Below, piece by piece: positions 29,697 to 40,099 of a stretch of 64,000 nt of DNA. The stretch comes from Azorinus chamasolen (lineage: Eukaryota > Mollusca > Bivalvia > Cardiida > Solecurtidae): positions 10,713,534-10,777,533 of the forward strand of contig OY755247.1 of NCBI GenBank assembly GCA_963576725.1, written 5' to 3'. The position numbers and the translations under genes are program-made. Positions within the stretch are counted from its first letter, which is position 1. Each line of letters opens with the position of its first letter. The notes under the pieces are model-generated. The model was given only the letters and a program-made list of their open reading frames with translations. It made no database searches and was not told the DNA's origin.

Positions 29697-29828
29697 AGTA
29701 TACTCTGTTATAGAATATGTTTTAGCACATCATTTCCTGGAACTGATGGATGATACATGAGTAATCAGTATGGCTAATTGTAGCCGGGTAGAGATTATGG
29801 TGAAATAAGTTGATAGGCTTTACTGTGT

Positions 29829-29900
29829 GGCTTGGTAGCTCAGTCGGTAGAGTGTTGGCATGGTAAGCCAGAGGTACTGGGTTCGAGTTCCAGTACTCAA
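29829..29900 (+). tRNA. tRNA-Thr(GGT)-like sequence, acceptor decayed (likely pseudogene or SINE head)
   Basis: The D-arm TAGCTCAGTCGGTAGAG, anticodon arm TTGGC-ATGGTAA-GCCAG (anticodon GGT) and T-arm CTGGG-TTCGAGT-TCCAG are all intact, with good box A and box B. The 3' acceptor strand TACTCAA does not pair with 5' GGCTTGG. It lies in inverted orientation to 30025-30096, and both share about 30 bases of upstream flank, so they are two copies of one larger unit. Confidence 0.6.
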
Positions 29901-30024
29901 AGAACACTCCACGAGTTTCTTATTATTACACATTATCTTCATATAATCCTCATATAATCTTCATATAAATCACCTTATGGGTTATTTACGTTGGGCGCCA
30001 AATGTAACATGGTGAAAAAGTTGT

Positions 30025-30096
30025 GACTCGACTGGGACTCGAACCCAGGGCCTCTGGCTTACCATGCCAACACTCTACCGTCTGAGCTACCAAGCC
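30025..30096 (-). tRNA. tRNA-Thr(GGT)-like sequence, foldable
   Basis: The minus-strand 72-mer forms all four arms: acceptor GGCTTGG with TCGAGTC (three G-T wobbles), D-arm, anticodon arm TTGGC-ATGGTAA-GCCAG and T-arm CTGGG-TTCGAGT-CCCAG. GGT is an unusual Thr anticodon in animals, which generally use AGT, so a tRNA-derived repeat is more likely than a working gene. No oligo-T terminator was seen close to its 3' end. Confidence 0.55.
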
Positions 30097-30159
30097 ACAC
30101 AGTAAAGCCTATCAACGTATTTCACCATGTTACATAATTATCATCGGTTATTTATCACA

Positions 30160-30270
30160 CCAGTTATCCTTTGCAAAAAGAGTAGACCAAGATCCTATAG
30201 GAGATAATATATTAATATAAGTATGATTGTACAGTTTCTGCTTTGTTAACATAACAGTAACGTGTTAATT
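30160..30270 (-). mobile_element. A-family MITE remnant
   Basis: CCTTTGCAAAAAGAGTAGACC, AGATCCTATAGGAG and GATTGTACAGTTTCTGC. The hairpin is reduced to its apex. Confidence 0.5.
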
Positions 30271-31090
30271 TAAAAAAAAATCTAACGTGGAGCAAATAGT
30301 CTCTGCGTCTCTAATTATTATTGTGTATATGATATTTGACATTAATAAAATGGGTCTTTAAAGAGGAATATTTTCAATAACATCAAAAAGGTTGGTATTT
30401 GTAGTGTTCAATCATTATTCTGAAGATTGTCAATTTGAACTGATATCAAAAAATGCCCCCGTTATACAAAATAAACCGCGGCCATCGTTACGTATGTTTT
30501 ATTCTACTACAAAGTATTATCGGCCTTGATCGAGGAGTTAACGACACTAACACGCGAGACGAATAAATACTGATACACTGTCGAACACATCGGGTCTGTG
30601 ATATCCGACACATGAAAGTTGCGTCTTCTTTGGTGTTTATTCGACTGGCTTTCTTATACTTCTTATCAGCATATAAACAAATATTTTATGTAATTGTTTA
30701 GCATTTCAAAAGCACGTTGCAAGTAGTGACTAATGGGTTTTCGGCGTTTATTCGACTGGCTTTCTTGCAATTGTTTGGCATTTTTAAACACTGTAAATGG
30801 TTCTTTTTTCTCACCGAAACAACCGTTTCAACAAAGATTGGGGAATGGAACTGATATTTTATGTACACAGTGAAAACTATCCTTATCAAGACTACAGGAC
30901 AACAAATTCATAATATACGTAGAATGTATACACCAAGATACAACCATCTGAATTGGAGAGGACAGACAGAATTATATTATTAAATCTGAAACAGTGCGCA
31001 TAAGACATGACCATTCCTTAGTATTTGTCATATTGTTTTAATGTTAAATTATTAAACTTTTGAATAACTTGATAATATTGTACATGTACA
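30271..31090. other. Mostly unassigned stretch
   Basis: GTTTATTCGACTGGCTTTCTT occurs at about 30637 and 30746, each near ATTGTTTxGCATTT, a loose two-copy repeat. CTCACCGAAACAACC at 30811-30880 resembles the distal part of repeat R. No gene is seen. Confidence 0.45.
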
Positions 31091-31262
31091 ATAACCATCT
31101 GATCAGGATCTGCTCTGCTGGCTTATGTAATGATATAGACCTGATTCTACAGTTTTGTCAAAACAAAACATTGCATTGAACATCTTACATTATAACCTTT
31201 CAGCTAAACATATCAATGATGTTATTATTTATCACGTGAATATTAGACAGAGAAAAGTTTAA
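31091..31262 (-). mobile_element. A-family right half
   Basis: ACCATCTGATCAGGATCTGC begins at the right hairpin arm; the end is GAGAAAAGTTTAA. The left arm is absent. Confidence 0.6.
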
Positions 31263-31279
31263 GCAGCCACCTGTTTTGT

Positions 31280-31455
31280 TATGCTACGCGAGATCTGGCT
31301 CGCATTTGCAGGCAGCTTGGACCCAGATGAGACGCCGAGTAACTCGGTGTCTCATCAGGATCCAAGCTGCTTGACAATCGCTCCACTGTTTCTTAAAACG
31401 CTTGTACGAATCAAAAGTAAGTACAAACGCAACAGGTCAGAGTTTTGGCAGACAT
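31280..31455 (-). mobile_element. M-family MITE, decayed
   Basis: The near-perfect hairpin is GCAGCTTGGACCCAGATGAG, ACGCCGAGTAACTCGGTG and complement. Ends are not recognisable. Confidence 0.65.
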
Positions 31456-31502
31456 ACCGGTAATTGTTTTCAGCACGATAAGAATTAATAAATTATGGTA
31501 GA

Positions 31503-31646
31503 CAGTATTGCATCAGCGTATGAATATAGACACATAATTGTATCTGTAACAAATGAACAGTAGTAACTTAGCAACAGTATTGCATCAGCGTATGAATATA
31601 GACACATAATTGTATCTGTAACAAATGAACAGTAGTAACTTAGCAA
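31503..31646 (+). repeat. Two-copy perfect tandem repeat, 72 bp
   Basis: CAGTATTGCATCAGCGTATG through AACAGTAGTAACTTAGCAA is repeated exactly once more. Confidence 0.92.
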
Positions 31647-31715
31647 TCCGTTAATTGCACCTTTGTTATTGTCCTGAGTAGAAACACAAATAAACATTTT
31701 GCATGTAATAAAATA

Positions 31716-31947
31716 AGAGCAACAGATAAAGGTGCATACTCAAATACTAAACTCGTCATTTCTCCACCAAACCCTATATTGTTACCACTCTTTAGAATCG
31801 TCTCCATCAAACCCTATATTGTTACCACTCTTTAGAATCGTCTCTTCGAGACGATTCTAAAGAGTGGTCACAACATAGGGTTTGATAGAGAAATAAAGAA
31901 ATTATTATTGAAAATGTTTTAATTTACGCATCATATCTTAACCTCTG
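31716..31947 (-). mobile_element. L-family MITE with duplicated left hairpin arm
   Basis: AGAGCAACAGATAAAGGTGC to ATCATATCTTAACCTCTG. The segment CAAACCCTATATTGTTACC..GAATCGTCTC occurs twice in tandem before the apex, so the left arm is longer than the right. Confidence 0.82.
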
Positions 31948-31954
31948 ATTGATT

Positions 31955-32890
31955 ATAAACTACGAGTTTCGTTCCTCAATATTTGTCAATTCAGTTGTTT
32001 CTGTGAGATATTATCAGTGCATGATTAACACCCATCAGTGCAATGATTTCCTAAGAAAATAATTATACCCGTCGTGGGATTCATTCTATATTGTCAGACA
32101 ATATATACTATTATGATCAAAGACATGCAACATACGAAAATACTTCAATAAGTACATTACGTAACTTTTTGTAGCTCAAAAATTAATTGCTTCTAGTTAA
32201 AGAAGTGCTCTGGGCTCAATTGCACTTGTTGATCCCGGTGTCATAAATAACTAACTCTAATTAGTCAATATTATTTTGCGTCATCCATCAGTTTCAGGAA
32301 ATAATGTGCCAAAAATATGTTACAGAGAAATATAAGAAGAGGTAGACAATTATTATTAGTTTAAACATATTTTATTATATAAATGTACATAAATCCACAT
32401 ATCTCTAGATATATATTAAGGATTGGATCGGAAGCAACATGCTTATTGGGATCCTCTCCTTGACGCATTATAACTACACTGGTGGACATTGTTTAACATA
32501 TCATAACACAACTATGTTGGTGGGTACAACTCAAATAACTAGGAGAAAAACATAAGAAAACCGTACATGAAGATGTCTACAACATAACAGTTTCTTGGTA
32601 GACGTACAGAAGGGAATGTTATGTATTGAATGATATTTCTGTTACATGTACGTTTGAAGAACACAATGGACGTAGAACATTATTCATGACCAATATCATA
32701 GAAACAGCTATAATTAAATATTAACATCCCCTTAGGTCCCTGTGATGATCAATCACTTCAAGTTGTTATAATGAAACATAAACGTGATACTCTACTGAAT
32801 GTAGTGCACTACATGTATCATATAATTATATTATATTAGTGATTATTTATTGTCATATTTATCAAGCGCGATGAATCACATCGCTTTTTT
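31955..32890 (-). repeat. Dispersed repeat R, copy 3 (inverted, longest)
   Basis: The reverse complement begins ATTCATCGCGCTTGATAAAT and runs collinear with copy 1 to ATTGACAAATATTGAGGAAC. It is free of MITE insertions and gives the empty site for the B element in copy 2. Confidence 0.7.
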
Positions 32891-32910
32891 CAATCTCAAA
32901 ACTATCCAAT

Positions 32911-33113
32911 TTAACCCATTTTCTCCCACGATTCCATATATGGGACGTAGGCAAACAGTATAGACTCTGATCAGAGTCTACAATGTTTGCTGATAGGAAA
33001 TTCAATATAAAACAAAATAAAAATGAAAATTTAGACCAGACATCCCTTAGATAAAAGATACACTAATCCAATATATAAGCATGGAAGAATCCACTGGGAG
33101 CAAATGGTTTGTC
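32911..33113 (+). mobile_element. O-family TTAA MITE
   Basis: TTAACCCATTTTCTCCCACG at the left. The short hairpin is GTATAGACTCTGATCAGAGTC, and the right end is ACTGGGAGCAAATGGTTTGT. The GACGCCGC apex arm is missing compared with the copy at 10549. Confidence 0.75.
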
Positions 33114-33216
33114 ACAGTGTCCCAGACGCAGCCCAGCCGATACGATGGTGTTTCGTGACGTCATATCTTATGTTACTCTTGTGTAAGTTATGGCTTCACA
33201 TATTGTCTTCGATTAG

Positions 33217-33283
33217 TTGATGGATAAATAAGGAAGTTATTCTTGACAATGTTTTAATTTAAGCATTGTATCTGGACCTCTAA
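33217..33283 (-). mobile_element. L-family terminal fragment
   Basis: GATGGATAAATAAGGAAG, TTCTTGACAATGTTTTAATT and TATCTGGACCTCT match the outer third of L. No hairpin. Confidence 0.6.
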
Positions 33284-33411
33284 TTGAATATTATAACACA
33301 AAGAAATGTTAAATGCTAGTTGTAATGGATATTTTCAAATAATTCAAATCATTTTTACACATTGTTTTCACCCACTACATTTTAAAAACGCATGCCATAT
33401 AGTAAAACTTC

Positions 33412-33600
33412 TCTTGCTTGCGGTAAGTTGGTGGTTCTACCTGGATGTTCATCCGTGCACGCAACAGGGCAATTTTGTTCCGTGCCCAGAAGAACCTCTG
33501 GGGTCTTCCTCCACCTGTAATTAGCTGGACGTCGTGATATGACTGAAATACTGTTTAAACGACGTAAAACCCGATATAAACCAAGCCATACTTAACGGGA
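33412..33600 (+). mobile_element. SINE 3' half (Meta/Nin-type conserved domain)
   Basis: TTGCGGTAAGTTGGTGGTTC, CCAGAAGAACCTCTGGGGTC, TTCCTCCACCTG and ACGACGTAAAACCCGATATA are the conserved central and 3' domain of a SINE group widespread in molluscs. The family assignment is from memory of the motif and should be checked. The tRNA-like head is missing. A more complete copy is at 34740-35047. Confidence 0.65.
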
Positions 33601-33785
33601 CGTTAACATTAGTACAAATATTAGCGTTGGAAACAGGTGGCAGCTTAATGCAGGGTTAGGTGAAGTCACACAGAAAGCTCCTCTGTGAGCTTTCTGCATG
33701 TATTTCACCCTGCATTAAGCAGCCACCTGTTGAAAAGTATCTAAATTCTTCTCTACCAGGATTCCGTTTTAGAGGTGTTTTACTG
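33588..33785 (+). mobile_element. F-family TA MITE, left end lost
   Basis: GTGGCAGCTTAATGCAGGG, apex CTCC-TCTG-TGAG, AGCAGCCACCTGT and end GTTTTAGAGGTGTTTTACTG. It follows on from the SINE tail. Confidence 0.75.
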
Positions 33786-33840
33786 TATTGTAATGCAAAC
33801 AAATGTAAAATGCCAGTTACCATGGATACTCTATAATACC

Positions 33841-34069
33841 TTAACCCATTCCCTCATATTGACGACTTTTGACGACTCTGTAAACGTCACTTTGTGAAAC
33901 CATTGTGATAAATAGAGCATTTGCTCCTATAGGAGCAAATGCTCTATTTATCACAATGGTTTCAAACTATAACATTATAAAAGTTTCCTTTTCTCTAGTT
34001 AATGCTCCTTGTCGGTAGATTTATTCAAAGAGACTGTATCTAAAAATAGCCTATGAGGTAATGGGTTAA
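33841..34069 (-). mobile_element. B-family TTAA MITE, complete
   Basis: TTAACCCATTCCCTCATATT to ATGAGGTAATGGGTTAA. The perfect hairpin is TTGTGATAAATAGAGCATTT, GCTCC-TATA-GGAGC. It shares its right TTAA with the next element. Confidence 0.92.
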
Positions 34070-34274
34070 TCTCGTTGAACCAATTATTTTTACACACTTT
34101 TTCACACACTGCATATCAAAACTCATACTATAACCAGTCTATTTACCGTAATGCAATTGTTGTGTCGAATAGTTTCAATCCTGTTGATATGCCGAGTTAC
34201 TCAGCATCTCATCTGGATCCAAACTATTTGCAAAATTTAATCGTGAATTCGCCGGTAGCAGTAAAAATAGTTAA
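34066..34274 (+). mobile_element. M-family TTAA MITE
   Basis: TTAATCTCGTTGAACC to AAAATAGTTAA. The hairpin is AATCCTGTTGATATGCCGAG / CTCAGCATCTCATCTGGAT. Confidence 0.75.
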
Positions 34275-34499
34275 AATAAACCGGTATAACTGTCTCTGAA
34301 CAAAATATTAATGTAATCCTGCTTCAAAATGCTCAAAGTATTTTACCTAACTCGATTACACCAAGTCGAACAGGCACGCACAGATTCTTCACAGTAGTTA
34401 ATTGTTTTAGGCATCACACTAATTGGATATAACAATGTAACCAACTTTTACTACAGTGGTATTTCATAGTAATATTGGCCTTGGTCCCTTGCCTTCCAA
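34275..34499. other. Unassigned stretch
   Basis: No repeat or gene recognised. Confidence 0.4.
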
Positions 34500-34640
34500 T
34501 TAACCATTTCCTTCACTTAAAAACCTTTTCGCGCATTTGCAAATAGAGTAGACCCAGATCAGAACGCTCTTATTGGAGCCGTCTGATCAGGGTCTGCTCT
34601 GTTTGCTTATTGCATGATTTAGAGCTGAATCTACATTTTT
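34500..34640 (-). mobile_element. A-family MITE truncated by SINE
   Basis: TTAACCATTTCCTTCAC, hairpin CCCAGATCAGAACGCTC / GAGCCGTCTGATCAGGG. The tail breaks off after GCTGAATCTACATTTTTC. Confidence 0.7.
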
Positions 34641-34739
34641 CAATCCTATATGCCGCTGTTGAATAGAATTATAACTGGAGCCGAAGTTCTGGTTTATCCA
34701 CCATGCAATATAATTATACAGCTTGACTTAAGAGGAATC

Positions 34740-35047
34740 AACACGAACAAGTTTGGTTTTTATCGGGTTTTACGCCGCTTTAACAGTATTTCAGTCTTAC
34801 CAGGACGTGCAGCTAATAACAGGTGGAGGAAGACCCTAGAGGTTCTTCCGTACACGGAACAAATTACATTGTTTCGTGCACAGAAAGAACATCCGTGTAG
34901 AACCACCGACCTTCCGCAAGCCAGCTAGATGGCTTCCTGAACTGAAATATCCAAATGCCCAGACCGAGATTCGAACTACAGCGTTCAGGGGCTAAGCGAT
35001 TGTCAGTCGAAGACTATAACTTGGCACTCGGCCATGGAGGCCCCAAA
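34740..35047 (-). mobile_element. SINE with type II tRNA-like head
   Basis: On the minus strand the head GGGGCCTCCATGGCCGAGTG..GTAGTTCGAATCTCGG contains box A and box B and a long variable arm, as in Leu or Ser tRNAs. The body CTTGCGGAAGGTCGGTGGTT, GGAAGAACCTCTAGGGTC and GCGGCGTAAAACCCGATAAA matches the SINE half at 33412. RNA polymerase III transcription is expected for the family. The 92-codon plus-strand frame here is its antisense. Confidence 0.72.
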
Positions 35048-35065
35048 CACGAACAAATGCACTGT

Positions 35066-35272
35066 TTAACCCTTTCCCTGTTGAATATACATGTAAGACA
35101 TACTGGTATCATGAATATCTATTAGCTTAGGTTTTTTTAATAAATGCATATGTACACAGGACTATTTGTGTTGGTAGAAACCGTAGAGGCAGGTCCTGCA
35201 GGAACCGTCTGATCTGGATCTACACTGTTTGCAAAAGCGCGAAAATGCGTTTGTATGTGGTAAAGGGTTTAA
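35066..35272 (+). mobile_element. A-family TTAA MITE
   Basis: TTAACCCTTTCCCTGTTG to TGTGGTAAAGGGTTTAA. The hairpin left arm is largely deleted (AGGCAGGTCCTGCAGGAACC remains). It shares TTAA with the following C element. Confidence 0.75.
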
Positions 35273-35515
35273 CCATTTCGTCGCCAAATTTCTACTTGTC
35301 GTCTGCAATCCAAGTTTGTTCAATCATTCAGTAGAATAAGGAAAATGAGATAAATAAATGCAAATTTCAAACGAATAAAGCACATATATAGAAATAGAGA
35401 TTGAGACAAATAGTGAAGTCCCTGGTCATATGTCGCCTTGAAAAGGCGGCGTCTAATCTGGGACTGCACTATTTTTCGTGGTGCATTTATGTGACTGCGG
35501 CGGTGAAAGGGTTAA
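35269..35515 (-). mobile_element. C-family TTAA MITE, complete
   Basis: TTAACCATTTCGTCGCC to GGCGGTGAAAGGGTTAA. The hairpin is GACTTCA/TGAAGTCC.. with CATATGTCGCC-TTGAAAA-GGCGGCGTC. Confidence 0.88.
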
Positions 35516-35626
35516 TTTCTAATGCCAACTTTCAGTTTCCCGTTCCAAGACTTTTCACGAACTGACTCACTCATAGTACACTTCCAGACTATTCTAAGTA
35601 AAACTATATGAAAACAATGCTAAACT

Positions 35627-35817
35627 CAGAGCTAGAGATAAAAGTACGTACCAAATACTAAAATCGTCATTTCTCCATCAAACCCTATACTGTAACCACT
35701 CTGTAGAATCGTCCCGAAGAGACGATTCTAAAGATTGGTCGCAGTATAGGGTTTGGTGGAGAAATAAAGAAGTTATTCTTGAGAATGTTTAAATGTATGC
35801 ATCCTATCTGGAGCTCG
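35627..35817 (-). mobile_element. L-family MITE
   Basis: CAGAGCTAGAGATAAAAGTA to ATCCTATCTGGAGCTCG. The hairpin is TACTGTAACCACTCTGTAGA and near complement. Confidence 0.8.
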
Positions 35818-35909
35818 GCAGTATTCTAACTAGAGGTTTGTTTTTGTCACAAAAACAGATGTCTCCCCCTCCCATCCTCTTTCCAATACACAAGTGTAAT
35901 GTCTGTAAC

Positions 35910-37993
35910 TCCAAACTTATCAGGGTCTAATGTTTAAGTCATCAGGGGCAATAACTCCAACATTGTCAGGGAGACAATTCAAAAGCCCCAGGTACACAAA
36001 AACACATGCTAGTCAACATTCTTGTGAAGTTTGGTGACTCTAGTACTAGTGGTTTCAGAGATACATGTGACACAAAGTAAAGTTTCTCTTATTTAAGTCA
36101 TAAGGGGCAGTAACTCCAAAGTTATCAGGGGGAGACAATTAAAAAACCCAGATGCACAACAACCCATGCTGGTGAACATTCCTGTGAAGTTTGGTGACTC
36201 TAGCCCTGCTGGTTTCAGAGATACGTGCAGCACAAAGTTTCTCTAATTTTAAGTTAACATATCAGGGGCAGTAACTCAAGTCAGGGGGAGACAATTAAAA
36301 CAACCCAGGTGCACAACAACTCATGCTGGTGAACATTCCTGTGAAGTTTGGTGACTCTAGCCCTAGTGGTTTTAAAGATATGCATGACACAAAGTTTCTC
36401 TAATTTTAAGTAATCATATCAGGGGCAATAACTCCAAAGTTATCAAGGGAAGACAATTCAAAAATCCCAGTTGTACAACAACTCATGCTGGTCGACATTC
36501 CTGTGAAGTTTGGTGACTCTAGCCCTAGTGGTTTCAGAGATATGCACGACACTAAGTAAAGTTTGTCTAATTTTAAGTCATCAGGGGCAGTAACTCCAAA
36601 GTTAACAGGGGGAGACAATTCAAAAAACCCAAGAGCAAAACAACTCATGCTTGTGAACAATCCTGTGAAGTTTGGTGACTTTAGCCCTACTGGTTTCAGA
36701 GATACGCGCGACACAAAGTTTGTATAAATTTAAGTATTCATATCAGGGGCAATAACTCAAGAATTATCAGGGGGGGACAATTCAAAAACCATAGGTGCAC
36801 AACAACTCATGCTGGTGAACATTCCTGTGAAGTTTGGTGACTATAGTACCAGCGGTTTCAGAGATACGCGCGACACAAAGTTTTTCTAATTTTAAGTCAT
36901 CAGGGGCAATAACTCCAAAATTATCAGGGGGAGACAATTCAAAAGCCCCAGGTACACAAAAACACATGCTAGTCAACATTCTTGTGAAGTTTGGTGACTC
37001 TAGTACTAGTGGTTTCAGAGATACATGTGACACAAAGTAAAGTTTCTCTTATTTAAGTCATAAGGGGCAGTAACTCCAAAGTTATCAGGGGGAGACAATT
37101 AAAAAACCCAGATGCACAACAACCCATGCTGGTGAACATTCCTGTGAAGTTTGGTGACTCTAGCCCTGCTGGTTTCAGAGATACGTGCAGCACAAAGTTT
37201 CTCTAATTTTAAGTTAACATATCAGGGGCAGTAACTCAAGAATTATCAGGGGGAGACAATTAAAACAACCCAGGTGCACAACAACTCATGCTGGTGAACA
37301 TTCCTGTGAAGTTTGGTGACTCTAGCCCTAGTGGTTTTAAAGATATGCATGACACAAAGTTTCTCTAATTTTAAGTAATCATATCAGGGGCAATAACTCC
37401 AAAGTTATCAAGGGAAGACAATTCAAAAATCCCAGTTGTACAACAACTCATGCTGGTCGACATTCCTGTGAAGTTTGGTGACTCTAGCCCTAGTGGTTTC
37501 AGAGATATGCACGACACTAAGTAAAGTTTGTCTAATTTTAAGTCATCAGGGGCAGTAACTCCAAAGTTAACAGGGGGAGACAATTCAAAAAACCCAAGAG
37601 CAAAACAACTCATGCTTGTGAACAATCCTGTGAAGTTTGGTGACTTTAGCCCTACTGGTTTCAGAGATACGCGCGACACAAAGTTTGTATAAATTTAAGT
37701 ATTCATATCAGGGGCAATAACTCAAGAATTATCAGGGGGAGACAATTCAAAAACCATAGGTGCACAACAACTCATGCTGGTGAACATTCCTGTGAAGTTT
37801 GGTGACTATAGTACCAGCGGTTTCAGAGATACGCGCGACACAAAGTTTTTCTAATTTTAAGTCATCAGGGGCAATAACTCCAAAATTATCAGGGGGAGAC
37901 AATTAAAAAAACCAGGTGCACAACAACTCATGCTGGTGAACATTCCTGTGAAGTTTGGTGACTCTAGCCCAACTGGTTTCAGAGATACGCGCG
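35910..37993 (+). repeat. Tandem core array, ~160 bp unit
   Basis: Each unit reads CATCAGGGGCAATAACTCC, AGTTATCAGGGGGAGACAAT, CACAACAACTCATGCTGGTG, TTCCTGTGAAGTTTGGTGAC, GGTTTCAGAGATACGCGCG. Six consecutive units (about 35960-36930) are duplicated almost exactly at 36920-37900, offset 960 then 965 after a 5-base indel. Confidence 0.93.
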
Positions 37994-38008
37994 ACACAAG
38001 TTTGTGAC

Positions 38009-38090
38009 GAACAGACAGACAGACGGACGGACGGACGGACGGACGGACAGACCGACGGACGGACGGACGGACGGACGGACAGACAGACAA
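38009..38090 (+). repeat. (GACG)n/(GACA)n microsatellite
   Basis: GACAGACAGACGGACGGACG and so on over ~80 bases, part of the pearl-like element. Confidence 0.95.
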
Positions 38091-38140
38091 CTCTGGCAAA
38101 AACAATATATCTCCCCATAAATTGGGGAGACATAATTACA

Positions 38141-38868
38141 GTAAATGAAAACAATACATGTACTAAACTATTTGCCAACTGCCAAAAACATAACCCATAG
38201 TAAGGTCAGAGGTTAGACGACAGTATCTGTTATACAATATTAAAGCCCACCAACATGCACAATTTAAACTGTTCAATTCAATTCAATTCAATTCAAAAAA
38301 TCTTTATTTTCTCAGTTTGCATTTATGTACAAAAACTGAGAACTTTCCCTCAGACACTTTCAACATTTAGGTCAGGCACATCTTTTATAATATAACAAAT
38401 AAGATGATTCATTTAATTTCTTAACCTGATGACTTCAGTTTTATCTAATAATTTCGAAAGGAAGAGATCAGCATATGTTTGTTTAAGTACTATTTTAGTT
38501 GGTAGATCTACATGGAAAGTCCCGAGGATATTCTGCTATTTGCAGTACATTCCGGGACTTAGCCATGTCCACTCATTAACACGAGGAAAGTGAAAATACG
38601 TGTCGGATTTAATTGGAATGTAATTTACTTGTATTCTCGAAAGTGACATTTATAGGAAATGGATTTACCGCGCTGTTTTTCTAAAGGAAACCTACAATCT
38701 CCCGTCTAACCTTTCCATCCAGTCACACACCACATTCTATTTTGTAAAACAGTACCGTACAGTTTAGCTCCTTACCAAACTAATACCTACAGAGATCCAG
38801 ATCTAAAAGAACAAGAGAAACTCCATCGATAATAAGAGTAGGGCATCGCGCCCGGTTTTCTCTGTATC

Positions 38869-38870
<2 letters not shown>
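38141..38870 (-). other. Non-LTR-type 3' tail and unassigned DNA
   Basis: On the minus strand, GAGAAAATAAAGATTTTTTG then (AATTG)n at 38277-38300 looks like the 3' end of a LINE-type element; its extent is unclear. AAGTCCCGAGGATATTCTGC and GCAGTACATTCCGGGACTT at 38517-38561 form an imperfect stem. No gene is seen. Confidence 0.45.
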
Positions 38871-38871
<1 letters not shown>

Positions 38872-38930
<59 letters not shown>

Positions 38931-38964
38931 TCTCTCTCTCCCGTCCCCCTGTCTCTCTCTCCTC

Positions 38965-39037
<73 letters not shown>

Positions 39038-39041
39038 TTCT
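38872..39041 (+). repeat. (TC)n microsatellite, ~170 bp
   Basis: Nearly pure TC with a few CCCT and GTCCCCCTG interruptions. The 92-codon Glu/Arg frame on the minus strand is an artefact. Confidence 0.97.
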
Positions 39042-39045
39042 CTTT

Positions 39046-39349
39046 TGTGCGTCAGATAAGCCCATAGCAGAAACGGACGTTAATCCCCGATTAATGTCTA
39101 CACTATTTATAATTCATTATCCTCTCGCAAACATTATAATCTTACATAACGAAAGGCTTATATCATTAAACAAGAATGGGCCTCTCCAATTTAAAAATGC
39201 AACATTCAAATGGTCTAGTGGAATTTAAAACAATTGTTACGACTTTATAAAGCATGTAGTCAGACTTTTAAACATATCATCTATGTCAAAATTAGCATTA
39301 TTTGACCCATGTTAACCCGTATGAATAAGTTAACTCGTCTACATATGTA
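39046..39349. other. Unassigned stretch
   Basis: No repeat or gene recognised. Confidence 0.4.
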
Positions 39350-39531
39350 CAGTAGAACCCCTTTAATGCGACCACTTAACGAATAAACATGAGTGCCTTT
39401 ATAAGCAGATGGTTGCTTAATGCAGAACAAAAGTAATGTTCTGTGAGTTCGTCCTGCATTAAACTACCACATGTCTCAACCACCCAGAATTATACCTCTT
39501 TGTAAGTGGTCGCAATAGAGGGATTTTACTG
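39350..39531 (+). mobile_element. K-family TA MITE, apex deleted
   Basis: CAGTAGAACCCCTTTAATGC to GCAATAGAGGGATTTTACTG with TA flanks. Most of the hairpin apex (GCAGAAAGCTCC region) is missing. Confidence 0.82.
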
Positions 39532-39645
39532 TATTTTGAACCTAAGTTATATTTCGAGGAGTGTCTCTGCATTAAGCATTAATTCTATTCCTTGTGTGAC
39601 CTTTCAAGAATAACTTATGAAACACTGTTTAACCCTAGTTTCCCC

Positions 39646-39791
39646 TTAACCCTATACACCATGGAACCATCTTCTGACGTCTTTGCAAACAGAGTAGACC
39701 CAGATCAGGCAACTCATGTAGCAGTCGTCTGATCTGATTTGCGTCTTCTCTTCTCTGTTTGTTTATGGAATAATATAAATAGTATGATTAA
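39646..39791 (-). mobile_element. A-family left half
   Basis: TTAACCCTATACACCATG, CCCAGATCAGGCAACTC and GCAGTCGTCTGATCTG. It ends at the TTAA opening the next element. Confidence 0.6.
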
Positions 39792-40036
39792 CCCTTTCCT
39801 TGTTCTATGTTTATTCCAAATTTCAATACCTACTGAATATTCATGAACAATATAGTTATAATGAAATATGGAAGGTTGAACATAGTAGCAATTTTAGAAA
39901 GTAAAGAAACAAATTTATCAAATTCTATTAGCAAACAGAGTAGACCCTGATCAGACGGCTCCTCTAGGAGCCATCTGATCTGGGTCTACTCTGTTTGCAA
40001 ATGCGTGGAAACACGTTTATATGAGGAAAATGGTTA
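39788..40036 (+). mobile_element. A2-subfamily TTAA MITE, complete
   Basis: TTAACCCTTTCCTTGTTC to ATGAGGAAAATGGTTAA. The perfect hairpin is CTGATCAGACGGCTCC-TCTA-GGAGCC. This is the cleanest A2 copy here. Confidence 0.9.
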
Positions 40037-40099
40037 AGGTCTGAAATGACCAAAAATCTCTTGTTCATTGGTCAATATATATATATAAAATGTCAGTTA

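Larger units (their letters stand above)
35840..38140 (+). mobile_element. Pearl/CvA-like non-autonomous element (Helitron-related) with ~13 core repeats
   Basis: The order is a 5' lead with ATGTCTCCCCCTCCC, about 13 direct copies of a ~160 bp core, a GACGGACG microsatellite, then a short 3' tail ending in the hairpin TCTCCCC-ATAAATT-GGGGAGA. This plan is that of bivalve pearl elements, later linked to Helitron-type mobility. The terminal hairpin fits a Helitron-like 3' end, but no clear CTRR terminus was seen. No Rep/helicase is present. Minus-strand open frames through the cores are repeat shadows. Confidence 0.78.

Noticed and set aside
29404..29760. 118-codon frame, one of the longest in the window
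   Set aside because: Crosses an L end, repeat T and an N element; no domain and composed of repeat sequence.
34650..34928. 92-codon plus-strand frame
   Set aside because: Antisense of the minus-strand SINE with conserved 3' domain.
36406..37679. Two identical 102-codon minus-strand frames (36406-36714 and 37371-37679)
   Set aside because: They are translations of the ~160 bp tandem cores of the pearl-like element; identity reflects the recent array duplication, not a gene pair.
38787..39065. 92-codon Glu/Arg-rich frame on the minus strand
   Set aside because: Translation of the TC microsatellite.
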